Origin: Lates calcarifer | Lineage: Eukaryota; Chordata; Actinopteri; Centropomidae | DNA length: 64,000 bases | Assembly (NCBI RefSeq): GCF_001640805.2 | Contig: NC_066853.1 | Location: 24,816,378-24,880,377, forward strand | Reading direction: 5' to 3' | Shown: positions 62,621 through 64,000 of the stretch, piece after piece | Numbering within the stretch: position 1 is the first letter of the stretch | How the letters are laid out: each line of letters begins with the position of its first letter | Translations under genes and position numbers: made by a program | Notes under the pieces: model-generated | What the model was told of the DNA's origin: nothing | Seen by the model: the letters and a program-made list of their open reading frames with translations, nothing else | Database searches by the model: none

Positions 62621-63820
62621 ACTGACAAATGCAATCAAAAGAGACACACAGCCACACACCAACACTGCTCCCCACCAGTTAAAGTCTTCACCCACAGGTT
62701 GGCTAATTTGGAGACCATCTGTTCATGTGGCTAAGCTGTGTGCTGTACGTCAACAGTGTTCACCACAGCAGGTTCTAATCAGCACCCATGGCTCATATCT
62801 CTTTTACTGCTCTCACGAGTCAAATTCCACAAACTGTTAGTACTACTTTCTTTGAGATGACTTTAATGGGATTTGTTCTGTAATGAACAATGCACAGTGG
62901 AGACAGGAGAGTTTTGGCCAAGACACTGACTGTTTTATAGCAGTACATCACTAACTGTAGGTGGCTTTTTATGATTTATTACTACAGAAGTTGTTCTGCC
63001 TCTTAATACTAGAGATCAATATTCTCCCTCCCTTACTGATCTAATTTGTCCCCACTTGCTTGAGTATGTTAAAATGTTTTCATCTGTGAAACATCCAATA
63101 ACTACATGTCATCATATAATGTACACATGCTACAAGCCGGAAAAACCAGATATTCACAAATGGGACAAATTTTGAGATTTAAGACCTGTCATTAAAAACC
63201 TAATATGTTAAAGTGAGAATTAGAGTCATTAGGGAAAATACATGAGACACTGTTATGGTGGTGAACAGACAGACAGAGGATATCATATTTTATCATATTT
63301 CCACACACAGATTTTCACAACACAATAACATACTGTATATTTCTTAAACTCCTGACCTGCTTATCCATTGAAGCTACACAAACTGTCTTCTATTTGAATG
63401 TAGGATCAGACTGATAGAAAGAAACCCAACACATCAGGTCACTGTTTCTTCTCTCTAAGATCTGGTCTAATTAATGTCATGACAAAGGTTGAGTGGATCT
63501 ATGTTGTACGATTGAACAATACTGCACTACACCTTGATGGAAAGCATCAAATTTAAAGATCTAATGCAAAGATTTCCTTCAGTTAAGTGGGTATTTTAAT
63601 TCATATTCACACGTATAGGGAGCTAGAATATGTCAAGTCTGTAGGGCGAAGAATTTACAGATATCTACAAAATTTCCCTACAGATATTGTTTGAACCCTA
63701 CTGCAGCTGTTGTAGGGCTTTGTTGTCTAGGAAATGAAATTGAGAACATTTGAGATTAGAATCGATTTGTATGCAGATGAACTTCATTTGATAACCCTGT
63801 GTTGTTGTGTTTGATGTTAG
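61771..63820. other. phldb1 intron w16-w17
   Basis: A 2-kb AT-rich intron with a CA microsatellite at about 62580-62618. No gene or recognised mobile element. Confidence 0.75.
62580..62618. repeat. CA dinucleotide microsatellite
   Basis: About 19 CA units in the intron before exon w17. Confidence 0.95.
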
Positions 63821-63911
63821 TGTTGGAGGAGTGGACTCGCTGAAGATTGAGGAGATGGAGAAAATGCTGAAGGAGGCGCAGCTGGAGAAAGCCAGACTTA
63901 TTGAATCGCGG
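63821..63911 (+). CDS. phldb1: phldb1 exon w17: KIEEMEKMLKEA helix
   Basis: A 91-nt exon (1 nt plus 30 codons; phase 2 to 0) between TTTGATGTTAG and CGG/GTAAGA. It encodes (S)VGGVDSLKIEEMEKMLKEAQ, then LEKARLIESR. This matches human DMGKIEEMEKMLKEAHAEKN..ESR and begins the last coiled coil before the PH domain. It is the last exon in the window. Confidence 0.96.
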
Positions 63912-64000
63912 GTAAGACGCAACTTCAAATGAGTGTGTTACAGCATCAGAACTTGATTATTGTGAATCCATGCATAATGACCGATGAGAGTTCTTGCAGT
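63912..64000. other. start of the phldb1 intron after exon w17
   Basis: It opens with a GTAAGA donor, and the rest is uninformative. The final coil and PH domain exons are expected further right. Confidence 0.8.

Larger units (their letters stand above)
19692..63911 (+). other. phldb1: phldb1 gene, partial (5' and 3' ends outside or not found)
   Basis: This is the span of the coding exons of one gene, PHLDB1/LL5-alpha. In the family, the protein is a cortical adaptor with an N-terminal FHA domain, a long Ser/Pro-rich region, coiled coils and a C-terminal PH domain that binds phosphoinositides. It is linked to insulin/Akt signalling and, like its paralog LL5-beta, to cortical microtubule anchoring. 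Seen here: 17 exons with GT/AG borders whose summed length (3878 nt) keeps one open frame throughout. Blocks that match remembered human PHLDB1 nearly residue for residue include LLSPPTSPGAMSVGSSYENT, RERKNSITEISDNEDELLEY and KIEEMEKMLKEA. PHLDB2 is less likely because the Ser/Pro exon matches PHLDB1. Which teleost duplicate (a or b) it is cannot be told. The N-terminal FHA exons and the PH domain are not in the exons found. Confidence 0.95.

Overview
The window looks like a teleost fish genome, probably a spiny-rayed (percomorph-type) fish. It is AT-rich, and short exons with clean GT/AG borders sit in long introns. It also carries dinucleotide microsatellites and several interspersed repeats I recognise as common in teleosts: a tRNA-derived SINE, a non-autonomous hAT element, a Tc1/mariner fossil and a LINE remnant. 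I see no bacterial operon structure, CRISPR array, rRNA or true tRNA gene.

One protein-coding gene is supported: phldb1 (pleckstrin homology-like domain family B member 1, LL5-alpha), on the + strand from 19692 to beyond the right edge. I place 17 constitutive-looking coding exons, 3878 nt in total. They read as one continuous frame of 1292 complete codons, entering with 2 nt of a split codon and leaving in phase 0. Product order: end of the FHA domain (19692-19817); a 1505-nt Ser/Pro-rich exon (27622-29126); the start of the coiled coil (45173-45433); a run of short phase-0 coiled-coil exons (46824-52504); a fish-variable linker (52946-55183); then the LEQWYQEL, LAATLQDIE and QQVIEEQRRRLAELK blocks (57654-61770) and a further helix (63821-63911). 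The exons for the N-terminal start and most of the FHA domain were not found in the first 19.7 kb. The C-terminal PH domain must lie beyond position 64000.

Layout. 1-19691: non-coding, probably 5' flank or first introns, with a CpG-rich candidate promoter near 1.7-2.1 kb, transposon fossils at 10.3-10.9 kb and SINE pieces. 19818-27621: intron with a hAT element and a clear CpG island at about 24.8-26.1 kb. 29127-45172: a 16-kb intron that hides a 46-codon candidate alternative first exon (37652-37789). Its donor is in phase with the next exon, so it could start a short isoform lacking the FHA and Ser/Pro regions. 45173-64000: the exon-dense 3' half.

The most interesting points concern isoform generation at this single locus: the internal alternative first exon, the intronic CpG island, a symmetric 45-nt microexon (60219-60263), a NAGNAG acceptor (59022-59027) and three consecutive phase-0 linker exons with related beginnings. 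I found nothing that looks like an undescribed multi-gene system. All homology statements rest on remembered family sequences, not on searches.
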